Shown here: piece after piece, positions 1 to 10,371 of the stretch
How the letters are laid out: the number at the start of each line of letters is the position of its first letter
Numbering within the stretch: the stretch's first letter is position 1
Source of the DNA: CAUJGQ01 sp042408665
GTDB lineage: Bacteria; Chloroflexota; Dehalococcoidia; CAUJGQ01
NCBI GenBank assembly: GCA_042408665.1
Contig: JBHOQW010000163.1
Span: 1-64,000 of the forward strand
Length of the DNA stretch: 64,000 nucleotides
Direction of reading: 5' to 3'
Made by a program: the position numbers and the translations under genes
Notes under the pieces: model-generated
Told to the model about the DNA's origin: nothing
The model's input: only the letters and a program-made list of their open reading frames with translations
Databases searched by the model: none

Positions 1-138
1 CTCTACCGGACCAACGCCGAGCGGTTGGCCGCCCTGCCGGGTTGGCTTGCATTCTATAATCACCGCAGATCCCACACCGCCCTCGGGGGGCGTCCACCCA
101 TCACCGTTGTCAACAAGGTCCATGGGAACTACACCTAG
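1..138 (+). mobile_element. C-terminal end of an IS481-type transposase (cut by window start)
   Basis: The frame open from base 1 to the TAG at 136-138 encodes 45 residues that include FYNHRRSHTALGGRPP. That is the C-terminal end of the DDE (rve) integrase core seen in IS481 and related transposases, where the YNxxRxHxxLxxxxP stretch follows the catalytic Glu. The catalytic residues lie outside the window, so activity cannot be judged. I did not recognise a terminal inverted repeat in the next hundred bases. Transposition function is inferred from the family. Confidence 0.8.
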
Positions 139-160
139 CGCGTCTGGAGACACCGGCGCC

Positions 161-177
161 GGCCCTCACCCCGGCCT
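161..177. repeat. Half copy of the dispersed palindromic repeat
   Basis: The string GGCCCTCACCCCGGCCT matches the left end of the full repeats at 7827 and 54431. The other half is absent here. It sits between the transposase end and the fmdB-like gene. Confidence 0.4.
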
Positions 178-235
178 GATGGGTGGTGCCGGTTCGTCCC
201 CGCTGAGCCGGCCCTTACCGGCGCTGGCCCGTGGC

Positions 236-466
236 TCAGGTTCGTCCAGCCCCGCAGCCGCAGCCGGCGCCGCCGCAGACGCAGCCGCCGCCCGTGCGCT
301 CCATCTGTCCGTCCGTAGCGCGGCCGACGGTGGCGAACAGGGAAATCGTGCGCACGGCGTTCGGGTGGCCGGCCGGACAGGTGGCCGTATCCGTGGCCGC
401 GTGCATGGGGCGCAGTCGTTCAAACGTGGTGGCGCAGGTACGGCAGTAGTACTCGTAGACCGGCAT
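236..466 (-). CDS. FmdB-family zinc-ribbon protein
   Basis: A 76-residue protein opening MPVYEYYCRTC, the usual start of the FmdB/CxxC-type zinc-ribbon family. The first metal knuckle is Cys8 and Cys11. The second is unusual: Cys30 is followed by PAGH, so a Cys30/His34 pair would have to replace the normal CxxC. The tail is rich in Cys and Gly (CVCGGAGCGCG). The ATG at 466 was preferred to an in-frame start at 487 because GGAGG lies 8 bases before it and the family begins MPxYEY. It follows rpoD by 45 bases on the same strand. The family has no proven biochemical role; a regulatory function was suggested from FmdB of an amidase cluster. Confidence 0.8.
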   Translation of the reverse strand: MPVYEYYCRTCATTFERLRPMHAATDTATCPAGHPNAVRTISLFATVGRATDGQMERTGGGCVCGGAGCGCGAGRT

Positions 467-493
467 CGCTGTCTGCCTCCGGATCAACGCTCG

Positions 494-510
494 CGGGCGG
501 TGGCCGCCCG
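494..510 (-). other. GC-rich hairpin behind rpoD
   Basis: A 7-bp perfect stem (CGGGCGG/CCGCCCG) with a 3-base loop begins 1 base after the rpoD stop codon. There is no U-run after it, so it may be a weak or Rho-assisted terminator, or an mRNA 3'-end stabiliser, between rpoD and the fmdB-like gene. Confidence 0.4.
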
Positions 511-511
511 G

Positions 512-2467
<1,956 letters not shown>

Positions 2468-2616
2468 GCCCGTGCTCCTTCGTCCTCAACCGTTTCCCGC
2501 CACACGCCCGGCGGCTCGCCTGGCGCCTGGTGTTTCTAACGTAGCAAGTCCGCCCGGGTCGTGCATAACGTCTGGGGGCGATCTGGGCCATGTCTGCTGG
2601 GTCGGCTGGTATGGTG

Positions 2617-4635
2617 CTACTGGGCGGGCGTTGCTCCGACCGACGGGTCGGCGGGACGAGTGGTCCGTAGCGCCGCCTCCAGCATGTGTAAGTGGGTTGT
2701 AAGGTCCATGTGCTGCACGAGCCGTTCGGCCAGGGTCGCCGTGTCACCCTCAGACCCGGCCGGGGCGCCGCTCAGCGCGGCCAGCGCCAGGGCCGCCGCG
2801 GCGGCCGGGTCAGCGGTGGCTTCCGCCTCGGCCACCGCTGCCGCCAGGAGGCGGGCCCGATCTTCCAGGTGGCGCAGGCGCAGGCGTGCGATGATGTCTT
2901 CTAGGGCGCGCCGGGCGGTGGGCTCGTCATAGGGTGGCAGGCGCTCTGCCAGGATACGGCTCACGTGCTCGCGCAGCGGTCCCGGCAGCGCGTCCTGCAC
3001 CTCCCCCTCGGCGGCCCGCCAGGCGGCGAAGAGGGCGCGGTGGGCCGGCTCGTGGAACAGCTCCGCCTCCAGGGTCAGCCCCAGGGGGCGTAGGGCGCGG
3101 TAGGTAAGCAGCAGGCGCAGGCAGGCGGCTTCGATCCGCCTTCCGGCCTGTGCCCAACCGCCCTCGTCCGGGGGGGCGGCTCCCCCGTCCTGCTCCTGCT
3201 CGGGGCTCGAGGGAGGGCCGGGCCGTGCCACGCGCTCGCGCAGGCGCAACGGCCGCGCCGGGGCGTGGCTCTCCTTGGCCGTTTGCCGTAGCCGGTCCGT
3301 CAGCACCGTCTCGGGGATGGCCGTGGTCTGGGCAAGGCGGGCCAGGTATTGGGCCTGCAGGGCGCGGTCGCCGATCGCGGCCACCAACGGCAGCAGCCGG
3401 TCGGCCAGCGCCACCCGCGCGCGCGGGTCGTTTCGGTCCAGCCCGCGCAGCTCGTGTTGGAGCCGGAACTCAAAGGGAGGGATCGCCCGCCGCGTCAGCT
3501 CGCGGAAGGCGTCTGGATCGGCGCGGATCGCCTCGTCCGGGTCCTTGCCCTGAGGCACCGTGAACACCCGCACCTCAAGTGGGGCGGCGGCCTGCACGCG
3601 CACCAGGTGGCGCCAGTCCACCACCACCTGCGCGGGCGCGTCCGCGTCCGCGGCGGCCGCGCGCACTAGCTCCTCACCGCGCAGGGCGGCCTCGATACCG
3701 GCGGCGTCGGCGTCCATGGCCAGGATCACTTGGCGGGCGTAGCGTTTGAGCACGGTGATGTGGCGCTCGGTGAGGGCGGTGCCGAGTGTGGCGACCACGT
3801 TGGTGATGCCGTGCTGGTGGGCGGCGATGGCGTCCATGTAGCCTTCCACCACCACGGCCGCCCCGCTGGCGCGGATGGCGTCCTTCGCGCGGTCCAGGGC
3901 GTAGAGCGTGCCGCCCTTATCGAAGAGGCGCGTCTGCGGGGTGTTGAGGTACTTGGGCACGCCGTCACCCAGCACGCGCCCGCCGAAGCCGATCACGCGG
4001 CCACGCTCGTCGGCGATGGGGAACATCACCCGCCCGCGGAAGCGGTCATACAGGCCCTGCCCCGCCTTACCGGGGCCCCGCTCCCCCTGGATCACCAAGC
4101 CGGCGGCGAGCAGCTCCTCGTCGGTAAAGCCGCGGCCGCGCAGGTGGTCGAGAAGCGCCTGCCATGCATCCGGCGCATACCCGAGCTGGAAGGCGCGGAT
4201 GGTGGCGTCGTCCAGGCCGCGGCCTTCCAGGTAGCGGCGGGCAGGTTCGGCGGCCGGCGCATTGAGCAGGAGGCCGTGGTAGAACCGGGCCGCCTCCTCG
4301 TTGGCCTCTAGCAGGCGGGCGCGCTCCGGCTCGTCGTGGTGCTCGCGCGTGGAACGGGAGAGGGGGACACCGTAGCGTTCGGCGAGCAGGCGCAGCGCCT
4401 CCAGCGGCGTCAGGTTCTCTTTCTTCTCGATAAAGGTGAACACGTCACCGCCGGTGCTGCACGCGCCGAAGCAGCGCCAGCTCTGGCGGTCGGGGAAGAC
4501 GTAGAACGAGGGGGTGCGCTCCTGGTGGAAGGGGCAGCAGGCCTTGAAGTAGCGGCCCGCCCGTTGCAGCGGGACGTACTGCTGCACCACGTCTACGATA
4601 TCGGCGCGCTGCTTGACCGCGTCAAAGTCGCTCAT
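2617..4635 (-). CDS. dnaG: DNA primase
   Basis: A 672-residue replicative primase that makes RNA primers at the fork. The zinc-binding domain is at the N-terminus (Cys34, His37, Cys55, Cys59); the last pair is CFGAC, with three residues between the cysteines where the common form has two (CFGC). The catalytic core and TOPRIM fold follow (about 205-315, with VVVEGYMDAIAAHQ and the acidic motif LAMDADAAG). The C-terminal third, rich in helices, fits the DnaB-binding domain. The start is the ATG at 4635. A GC-rich hairpin (4650-4672) lies 14 bases before it. It is transcribed towards rpoD, 149 bases away. Confidence 0.97.
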   Translation of the reverse strand: MSDFDAVKQRADIVDVVQQYVPLQRAGRYFKACCPFHQERTPSFYVFPDRQSWRCFGACSTGGDVFTFIEKKENLTPLEALRLLAERYGVPLSRSTREHHDEPERARLLEANEEAARFYHGLLLNAPAAEPARRYLEGRGLDDATIRAFQLGYAPDAWQALLDHLRGRGFTDEELLAAGLVIQGERGPGKAGQGLYDRFRGRVMFPIADERGRVIGFGGRVLGDGVPKYLNTPQTRLFDKGGTLYALDRAKDAIRASGAAVVVEGYMDAIAAHQHGITNVVATLGTALTERHITVLKRYARQVILAMDADAAGIEAALRGEELVRAAAADADAPAQVVVDWRHLVRVQAAAPLEVRVFTVPQGKDPDEAIRADPDAFRELTRRAIPPFEFRLQHELRGLDRNDPRARVALADRLLPLVAAIGDRALQAQYLARLAQTTAIPETVLTDRLRQTAKESHAPARPLRLRERVARPGPPSSPEQEQDGGAAPPDEGGWAQAGRRIEAACLRLLLTYRALRPLGLTLEAELFHEPAHRALFAAWRAAEGEVQDALPGPLREHVSRILAERLPPYDEPTARRALEDIIARLRLRHLEDRARLLAAAVAEAEATADPAAAAALALAALSGAPAGSEGDTATLAERLVQHMDLTTHLHMLEAALRTTRPADPSVGATPAQ

Positions 4636-4649
4636 GGACGTTGCGGCTT

Positions 4650-4672
4650 GCCCGGCGCCCGATGGGCCGGGC
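4650..4672 (-). other. Hairpin in the dnaG leader
   Basis: GCCCGGC at 4650-4656 pairs with GCCGGGC at 4666-4672. It lies between the SH3/CARDB gene (stop at 4742) and the dnaG start. No U-run follows in the direction of transcription, so it could terminate weakly or affect dnaG translation. A second small stem, CTGAGG/CCTCAG (4729-4745), overlaps the stop of the SH3/CARDB gene. Confidence 0.35.
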
Positions 4673-4741
4673 GCTCCCCCTTAGTAAACAGGATGACCCC
4701 TGGCTTGCGAGAGGCCATTATGGCGATCCTGAGGCACAACC

Positions 4742-5713
4742 TCAGCGCGGGGTGAGGGTGACGCGCAGCAGGTTGTTGCTCGTGCTGCTTTCCGGCACCG
4801 TGCCCTCGGCGTTGAGCACGATGGTTACTGTGACCGTCGTCGCCGGGCTGTAGGCCAGCTCCACCGTCACGGCGGCGCCGGGTGCGATGGTGAGCGGGGC
4901 GGTGAGCTGGCTGAAGAGGACGTTGCCGGCCGCGTCCACGCCCACGATGCTCACGTTGCGGCCCGTGAGCGGCCCCTGTCCGGTGTTGCCGATGGTGACC
5001 GTCACGCGCCCGTTCGCGCTGAGACCGGCCGCCAACGGCACCAGGTCCGGCAGGGTGGCGGCCGGCGTGGTCGTGCCGACGGGTATGGTGGCGGTGGCCC
5101 CGGCTGCAGCCGGGGTGCGAGCGGGCACCGGCGTGGCCGTCGGTGGGGGCGGTGTGGCAGTCTCGCCCCGGCTTGCCGGGGTGCGCTGCGGTGCCGGCTC
5201 CGCGAGCGGCGCGCGCAGGGGGTCGCCGAGCACTTCCACCACCCCGGCGTTCACCCAGCCCGTGCCGCCCGCGTACTCAATGGCCAGCCAGGAGGCGTCG
5301 TCGTTGCGGCCGGTCACGCGCGCCTCGTCCAGCGGCTGGAGGGCGCCGATGACGTCGTACTGGGTACCTGGGCCGCTGCGTACGTTGACGGCGGCGGTGG
5401 CGCGCACGCTGAGGGCTCCGGCACGCTGCAGCGCGGTCGGCGTGGCGGTGGGCGAGCGATCCGGCCCCTGGGTTGCCGGGGAAGGCGTCGGGCTGGCGCC
5501 GGCGTCCCGTCCCTGGCCCTCAGCCCGGCCTGCGGCTACCCTCCCCCCGCTCGCGGGAGAGGGGGTGAGGGCTTGCCCGGGCGATCTCGGCATCGCCGCG
5601 CTCTGCACGGTGGCGCCGCGATCTCCAAGATAAAACACCAGCGCCGTGGCGGCGGCCACCGCCGAGACCAGCAGGCCGAGCGCGGCGATGATGCGGGCTT
5701 GAGCCGGTGTCAC
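4742..5713 (-). CDS. Membrane-anchored SH3b protein with C-terminal CARDB-like domain
   Basis: A 323-residue protein with one N-terminal membrane segment (about 8-28), a low-complexity Ser/Thr/Pro linker, a bacterial SH3 domain (about 100-160, VNVRSGPGTQYDVIGALQ and a tryptophan-containing GWVNAG end), a second Thr/Pro linker and a CARDB-type beta-sandwich (about 225-323, LPDLVPLAAGLS through ESSTSNNLLRVTL). SH3b domains commonly bind cell wall and CARDB domains are adhesion-like modules, so an extracellular wall-associated role is inferred. GTG start with AGGAG 6 bases upstream. Residues about 47-70 (ALTPSPASGGRVAAGRAEG) are the translation of a copy of the dispersed palindromic repeat inserted in the linker. 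Confidence 0.8.
   Translation of the reverse strand: MTPAQARIIAALGLLVSAVAAATALVFYLGDRGATVQSAAMPRSPGQALTPSPASGGRVAAGRAEGQGRDAGASPTPSPATQGPDRSPTATPTALQRAGALSVRATAAVNVRSGPGTQYDVIGALQPLDEARVTGRNDDASWLAIEYAGGTGWVNAGVVEVLGDPLRAPLAEPAPQRTPASRGETATPPPPTATPVPARTPAAAGATATIPVGTTTPAATLPDLVPLAAGLSANGRVTVTIGNTGQGPLTGRNVSIVGVDAAGNVLFSQLTAPLTIAPGAAVTVELAYSPATTVTVTIVLNAEGTVPESSTSNNLLRVTLTPR
5515..5572. repeat. Palindromic repeat, in-frame copy inside the SH3/CARDB gene
   Basis: Begins GGCCCTCAGCCCGGCC and ends GAGAGGGGGTGAGGGC, with a CCCCGC/GCGGG core stem. It belongs to the same family as the copies at 7827, 8265, 10403, 48501 and 54431. Here it is read on the minus strand as ALTPSPASGGRVAAGRAEG, nearly the same peptide as at the C-terminus of the DUF512 protein (ALTPALSPARGGGVATGRGEG). 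Confidence 0.8.
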
Positions 5714-5759
5714 CGCAGTCTCCTGATGGGGCCCCGGCTGAGGCCGAGGGCCTTCGTGA

Positions 5760-5768
5760 ATGGTATCA
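5760..5768 (-). promoter_or_regulatory. Possible extended -10 for the SH3/CARDB gene
   Basis: Minus-strand TGA-TACCAT, about 40 bases before the GTG start at 5713. No good -35 is visible. Weak candidate. Confidence 0.25.
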
Positions 5769-5858
5769 CAGCCGCTATGGCCTCAAAGGCAGCATCGGAC
5801 GGGAGCGGACAGCACGTAGACCGGAGCGTCGTGTCTGCGAGGGGTGAGGCCCGCCTGG

Positions 5859-7706
5859 TTACTCCACGGTCACCGTCTTGGCCAGATTACGCGGCTGGTC
5901 CACATCCTTGCCCAGCCAGACGGCGATCTCATAGGCGAGGAGCTGCAGCGGTACCACCGTCACCAGGGGCAGCACCAACGGCGGCACGTCCGGCGGCACG
6001 GTGAGGACGTGGTCCGCCACCCCGGCGAGCCGGGGCTCGTCGCCCTCGGTGCCCACGGCCACCACAAACCCGTCCCGCGCGCGCACCTCCTGGATGCTGT
6101 TCAGCATCTTCTCGAACAGGTCGTCGCGCGGCGCCAGGGCGATGGTGGGCATATCCTGATCGATAAGCGCCAGGGGGCCGTGCTTGAGCTTGCCGGCCGG
6201 ATAGCCCTCGGCGTGAATGTAGGACAGCTCCTTAAGCTTGAGGGCCCCTTCCAGCGCCACCGGGAACTGCAGGCCGCGACCCAGGAACAGGGCCGAATGG
6301 GTATGCGCCAGCCGGCGGGCGACCTCCTTGACTGGGCCGGGATGGGCAATGGTTCGCCCCACCAGGTCGGGCGCGCGGGCGAGATCGGTGAGCAGGCCCC
6401 CCAGGCGCTCCTCGTCGACGGCGCCGCGGGCTTGGGCCAGCCAGCAGGCAAACAGGTAGAGGACGCTCACCGAAGCGACGAACGTCTTGGTGGAGGCGAC
6501 GCTGCGCTCCGGGCCGCAGAAGGTGTACAGCACGCCGTCGGCGATGCGGGTGGAAGCGGCGCCCGGCGTGTTGCATACGGTGAGCACCGTGGCGCCACGC
6601 CGCTTGGCCTCGGCCATCGCTTCCAGCGTGTCGGCGGTCTCGCCGGACTGGGCCACGGAGATGACGAGCGTGTCCCGGTCGAGCACCGGGTCGCTGTAGC
6701 GAAACTCGGACGAATCCTCGGCAAGGGCGGGCAGGCGGGCGATACGCTCCAGGTACAGGCGGCCGAGCATCGCCGCATGCTCAGAGGTGCCCATGCCCAC
6801 CAGCACCACGCGCCGGAAGGTAGCCGCCCGCGCGGGGGCGAGCGGGACGTCTTCCAGCCGGACGCGCGGCGGCATGAGCGACAGGTACGGCCGGACGGTG
6901 GTGAGCAGGGCGTCCGGCTGCTCGTGTACCTCCTTTTCCAGGAAGTGGCGGTAGTTGCCCTTCTGCGCCCGCCATTCGTCGTACGGCACCGTGTGCGGCG
7001 TCTTGCTCACCGCGGCGCCGGTAGCGTCCACGTAGCGGGCGCCGTGCTGGTCCAGGCGGACGAACTCCCGGTCGTGCAGAAAAGCGACGCGACGGGTGTG
7101 CGGCAACAAAGCGATGAGGTCCGAGGCGAGCAGCATCTCACCGTCGCCGTAGCCCACCACGATCCCGCCGGCGTTGCCCAGGCGGGCGGCTACCAGCACG
7201 CGCGGCTCGCTGCGCGCCATGGCCACGATGGCGTTGGCCCCGCGCAGGTCGGCGGCGGCCAGGCGCAAGGCGGTGAGCAGGTCGGCGCCGGCGCGCCGGT
7301 GCGTTTCCATCAGGTGGGCGATCACCTCGGTATCGGTCTCCGAGGTGAAGCGGTGGCCGGTGGCCAGCAGACGGGCGCGCAGCTCGGCGAAGTTCTCCAC
7401 GATGCCGTTGTGGATGACGACCACGTCGCCGTGGCAGTCGCGGTGCGGGTGGGCGTTGGTGTCCGTCACCCCGCCGTGGGTGGCCCAGCGGGTGTGGCCC
7501 ATGCCGCAGGTGCCGGTCAGCGGCGCCTCGGACAGGGCTTCGGCCAGCACCGCGAGCTTGCCGGCGCGCTTGCGCACCTGCACCTCGGTGCCATCCAGCA
7601 CCGCTACGCCGGCCGAATCGTAGCCGCGGTACTCCAGCGCCTCCAGCCCGCTGAGCAGGATCGGCCCTGCCTCCCGCTCGCCAACGTAGCCGATGATGCC
7701 GCACAT
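5859..7706 (-). CDS. glmS: Glutamine-fructose-6-phosphate aminotransferase
   Basis: A 615-residue enzyme that makes glucosamine-6-phosphate from fructose-6-phosphate and glutamine, the entry step of UDP-GlcNAc and peptidoglycan synthesis. The start MCGIIGYVG places the catalytic Cys2 of the class II glutaminase domain (about 1-235, with GHTRWATHGGVTDTNAHPH). Two SIS sugar-phosphate domains follow (GMGTSEHAA, SQSGETADT, STKTFV). The C-terminus LAKTVTVE is the family ending. Length matches the family (about 610). Start is the ATG at 7706. No glmS ribozyme-like element was recognised in the 44 bases between it and the DUF512 gene. Confidence 0.97.
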   Translation of the reverse strand: MCGIIGYVGEREAGPILLSGLEALEYRGYDSAGVAVLDGTEVQVRKRAGKLAVLAEALSEAPLTGTCGMGHTRWATHGGVTDTNAHPHRDCHGDVVVIHNGIVENFAELRARLLATGHRFTSETDTEVIAHLMETHRRAGADLLTALRLAAADLRGANAIVAMARSEPRVLVAARLGNAGGIVVGYGDGEMLLASDLIALLPHTRRVAFLHDREFVRLDQHGARYVDATGAAVSKTPHTVPYDEWRAQKGNYRHFLEKEVHEQPDALLTTVRPYLSLMPPRVRLEDVPLAPARAATFRRVVLVGMGTSEHAAMLGRLYLERIARLPALAEDSSEFRYSDPVLDRDTLVISVAQSGETADTLEAMAEAKRRGATVLTVCNTPGAASTRIADGVLYTFCGPERSVASTKTFVASVSVLYLFACWLAQARGAVDEERLGGLLTDLARAPDLVGRTIAHPGPVKEVARRLAHTHSALFLGRGLQFPVALEGALKLKELSYIHAEGYPAGKLKHGPLALIDQDMPTIALAPRDDLFEKMLNSIQEVRARDGFVVAVGTEGDEPRLAGVADHVLTVPPDVPPLVLPLVTVVPLQLLAYEIAVWLGKDVDQPRNLAKTVTVE

Positions 7707-7750
7707 ATGCTTGCTCCCACGGTCAAGATGCGGCCCTGTTGGGGGTGAGT

Positions 7751-9376
7751 TCAGTCCCGCGCGGCCCAGAAGATGCCGTTTGTGCGGGGTGCGCCCTCAC
7801 CTCCCTGAGCCCTCACCCCTGTCATCCCCTCACCCCGGCCTGTGGCTACCCCTCCCCCGCGTGCGGGAGAGAGGGCAGGGGTGAGGGCCATCAGAGCGAG
7901 GGTAGGCCACAGTTCCCGGACACACGCCAGCGCCTCGCTCAGGTCGGAGGCGAAGCGCACGGGGCGGCCCAGTGCCCGCTCCACATCGGCAGGGGTGCCG
8001 TCGTCCAGGAACTTGCGACCGAAGTAATCGAGCGCGGCGCGGGGCAGCAGCACGGCATCGCCCAGGTCCCGGCCCTGCAGCTCGGCGATGAAATCGGACG
8101 CGGTGAGCAGGCCGGAAACGTTGATGCGCTCGCCGAAGCGCCGGTTTGGCACCGGGATCACCTGCACCGCGAGGCCCGTAACGTCCGAGAACTCGGCGAA
8201 CAGACGCGTGAGCGCGGGCGCGATCAGCGTGCCGCAGGCCACGGTGAGGCGCGGTGGTGGTGCTGCCCTCACCTCCAGCCCCTCTCCCGCATGCGCGAGG
8301 GGGGTGGCCGCAGGCCGGCGTGAGGGCCGGCTCGACAGAAGGGTTCGGCGCGTGCGGCGCCAGTCGTCGATCAGGGCGCGCGTCATGCCGATGCCGTTCT
8401 CGTACTGGGGGAAGCCGTCGTAGTGGACGGCGGCCGGCACGCGCGCCCCGGCAAGCAGGTAGTACTCGTCGGCGGCGTGCACGATGGCGGCGCCGTGCTC
8501 GGCGAGAAAGCGGCGCTGCCAGCGGCGCACCTGGCGCACGATGCGGCGCGCGTAGGCCGGGCTACAGCGGCGCGTCTCCGCCAGCGCCTTGCCGATCAGC
8601 CCCATGCGCTGTTCGAACTGCATCGTCGCCCCCACCGGCACCACGGCGATGGACTGCACCGTTGGGTAGAGCGTCCCCAGATCGGCGATGGTGCGGTCCA
8701 GATGGACGCCGTCGTTGACGCCGGGGCACAGCACCACCTGGGTGTGCGTGCGGATGCGCAGTGCGCCCAGCCGCCGGAGCTGCGCCAGGATGTCCGGCGC
8801 CGTGGGGTTACCGAGCAGGCGGCGGCGCAGATCAAGCTCCGTGGCGTGCACGGACACATAGAGCGGGCTGAGGCGCTGCTCCTCCAGCCGGCGCCAGTCG
8901 GTCTCGGTCAGGTTGGTGAGGGTGACAAAGTTGCCGTGCAGGAAGGAGAGGCGGTAGTCGTCGTCTTTGACGTACAGGGTGCGACGCATCCCCTTGGGCA
9001 GGCCTTTCAGGAAGCAGAACGGGCAGGTGTTAGTGCAGACGCGCACCCCGTCCCAGGTGGACTCGGCGAACTCCAGGCCCAGGTCGTCGTCCGGCCACTT
9101 TTCGAACCGGTATACCCGCTCCTCGCCTTCCGGCTCGAGCACCCGTAGTTCGACCACCGGCTCCGCGGTGTAGAACTGGTAGTCGACCACGTCGCGCAGC
9201 AGGCGGCCGTTGGCGGCCAGCACCCGGGCGCCGGGGCGGATGCCCGCGGCGGCGGCCGGCGAGCCTGGGCGGACGGCCTCTACCAACCCGCCGCGCGGGA
9301 TGGCACGTTCGGCCGGCTCGGTGTGGCGCATGCCCTGGCGCAGGTCGTCGAGAAAGAGGTTGACCGGGGTTCGCAC
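7751..9376 (-). CDS. DUF512/radical-SAM-like PDZ protein with two in-frame repeat insertions
   Basis: A 541-residue protein of the DUF512 family: PDZ-like N-terminus (about 25-100, LVEAVRPGSPAAAAGIRPG), an iron-sulphur motif CTNTCPFC (Cys-x3-Cys-x2-C, about 113-120), a TIM-barrel-like middle and the DUF512 domain (about 370-485, TVACGTLIAPALTRL, NVSGLLTASDF). Function of the family is not established. Two stretches do not belong to it: RRPAATPLAHAGEGLEVR in the linker before DUF512, and the last 40-odd residues after about 495 (ALTPALSPARGGGVATGRGEG). Both are translations of the dispersed palindromic repeat. Start is the GTG at 9376; an internal ATG at 9331 is also possible. Lies 25 bases behind ispH. 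Confidence 0.85.
   Translation of the reverse strand: MRTPVNLFLDDLRQGMRHTEPAERAIPRGGLVEAVRPGSPAAAAGIRPGARVLAANGRLLRDVVDYQFYTAEPVVELRVLEPEGEERVYRFEKWPDDDLGLEFAESTWDGVRVCTNTCPFCFLKGLPKGMRRTLYVKDDDYRLSFLHGNFVTLTNLTETDWRRLEEQRLSPLYVSVHATELDLRRRLLGNPTAPDILAQLRRLGALRIRTHTQVVLCPGVNDGVHLDRTIADLGTLYPTVQSIAVVPVGATMQFEQRMGLIGKALAETRRCSPAYARRIVRQVRRWQRRFLAEHGAAIVHAADEYYLLAGARVPAAVHYDGFPQYENGIGMTRALIDDWRRTRRTLLSSRPSRRPAATPLAHAGEGLEVRAAPPPRLTVACGTLIAPALTRLFAEFSDVTGLAVQVIPVPNRRFGERINVSGLLTASDFIAELQGRDLGDAVLLPRAALDYFGRKFLDDGTPADVERALGRPVRFASDLSEALACVRELWPTLALMALTPALSPARGGGVATGRGEGMTGVRAQGGEGAPRTNGIFWAARD
7792..7889. repeat. Palindromic repeat complex at the 3' end of the DUF512 gene
   Basis: The full element is about 7827-7889 (CCCTCACCCCGGCC ... 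GCGGGAGAGAGG ... GGTGAGGGCC). Two extra half-units (GCCCTCAC at 7793 and 7809) precede it. The DUF512 frame runs through all of it on the minus strand and stops at 7751, so the repeat forms the C-terminal tail of that protein. Confidence 0.8.
8265..8328. repeat. Palindromic repeat, in-frame copy inside the DUF512 gene
   Basis: Begins GCCCTCACCTCCAGCCCC and ends CCGGCGTGAGGGCC with an inner CTCTCCCGC/GCGCGAGGGG stem. It is a multiple of three in effect: the DUF512 frame continues unbroken on both sides. The encoded peptide sits in the linker between the iron-sulphur/TIM-barrel part and the DUF512 domain. Confidence 0.8.
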
Positions 9377-9401
9377 GGCTGGCCTTATCCCTGCCCGAGG
9401 C

Positions 9402-10367
9402 TCATTTCGGCAGTCCCCCCTCTCGGTCTTCGGCCGCCCTGGCCCGCTGCGTCTCTGGTACCGCGGCCGTACCGGGGGCGGGGGTGAGGGTAGGCCGATC
9501 GGCCGCCGTCATGTCGGCGTCGATCTGGCGCAGCCGCTCCAGCACCGCGGCGATGGCAAAGTCGGGCGTCGAGGCGCCGGCGGTGACGCCCACCCGCGTC
9601 GTCGGCGTGAACCAGGAGGGGTTGATCTCGGCCGCCGTCTCGATGTGATGGGTGGGCACGCCCGCCTCGGCGCAGATCTCGGCCAGGTGGCGGGTGTTGG
9701 CGCTCTCCCGTCCGCCCACGACGATCATCACGTCCACCTCCTGCGCCAGCTCCAGCGCTGCCGCCTGCTGGCCGGTGGTGGCGTTGCACAGCGTGTTGAT
9801 CACGCGCAGCTCGCTGATGCGGTGCAGGCGCCGCTGTAAGAGGCGGTGGATGAACGAGGTGAACTTGGCCTCCGTGTGCGTGGTCTGCGCCAGCACCGCG
9901 ATCTTGGAGGGCAGGTCGTCGGGCAGGGTATCGATCTCCGCCTCGTCCTGCAACGTGATCGCCTTGCCGCCAGCCCAGCCGAGGATGCCGCGCACCTCCT
10001 TGTGGTGAGGGTCGCCGAAGACGATGAGCGCAAAGCCGTGCTCCACCATCCGCTTCGCCCACCGCTGGGCGCGGGTGACGATCGGGCAGGTGGTATCGAT
10101 GACGTCCAGGCCGCGGCGCGCCGCCTCGTCGTACACGGCCGGGCCCACGCCGTGCGCCGTGATCGCCAGGCGCCGATCACCGACCTCATCCAGCGAGCGG
10201 ACCACCGCCACGCCGTGCTCCGCCAGCCGCCCGACGACCTGAGGGTTGTGCACCACCGCGCCCAGGCTGGCGATCGGCTGGCCGCCGGCGGCCTCCTGCT
10301 CCATCATTTCGACGGCCCGCCGCACACCGAAGCAGAACCCCATCTCGCGGGCCAGCTTGATCTCCAT
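9402..10367 (-). CDS. ispH: 4-hydroxy-3-methylbut-2-enyl diphosphate reductase
   Basis: A 321-residue [4Fe-4S] enzyme for the last step of the MEP isoprenoid pathway, giving IPP and DMAPP. The three cluster cysteines are Cys12 (MGFCFGVRRA), Cys94 (DTTCP) and Cys194 (NTLCNATTGQQ). The active-site motifs HNPQVV, HHKEVRG, VGGRESANTRHLAE and TAGASTPD are present. The ATG at 10367 has AAGGA 7 bases upstream, overlapping the plsC stop (4 bases apart), so translation of the two is probably coupled. The last 25-odd residues, rich in Pro/Arg/Glu, extend past the usual family end. Confidence 0.96.
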   Translation of the reverse strand: MEIKLAREMGFCFGVRRAVEMMEQEAAGGQPIASLGAVVHNPQVVGRLAEHGVAVVRSLDEVGDRRLAITAHGVGPAVYDEAARRGLDVIDTTCPIVTRAQRWAKRMVEHGFALIVFGDPHHKEVRGILGWAGGKAITLQDEAEIDTLPDDLPSKIAVLAQTTHTEAKFTSFIHRLLQRRLHRISELRVINTLCNATTGQQAAALELAQEVDVMIVVGGRESANTRHLAEICAEAGVPTHHIETAAEINPSWFTPTTRVGVTAGASTPDFAIAAVLERLRQIDADMTAADRPTLTPAPGTAAVPETQRARAAEDREGGLPK

Positions 10368-10371
10368 TGCG

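Noticed and set aside
5844..7748. Long plus-strand open frame of 634 codons opposite glmS
   Set aside because: It is a shadow of glmS. High GC makes long antisense frames common here (also opposite topA, dapA, the UGSC partner and others); the sequence has no family likeness and is rich in His, Arg and Gly.
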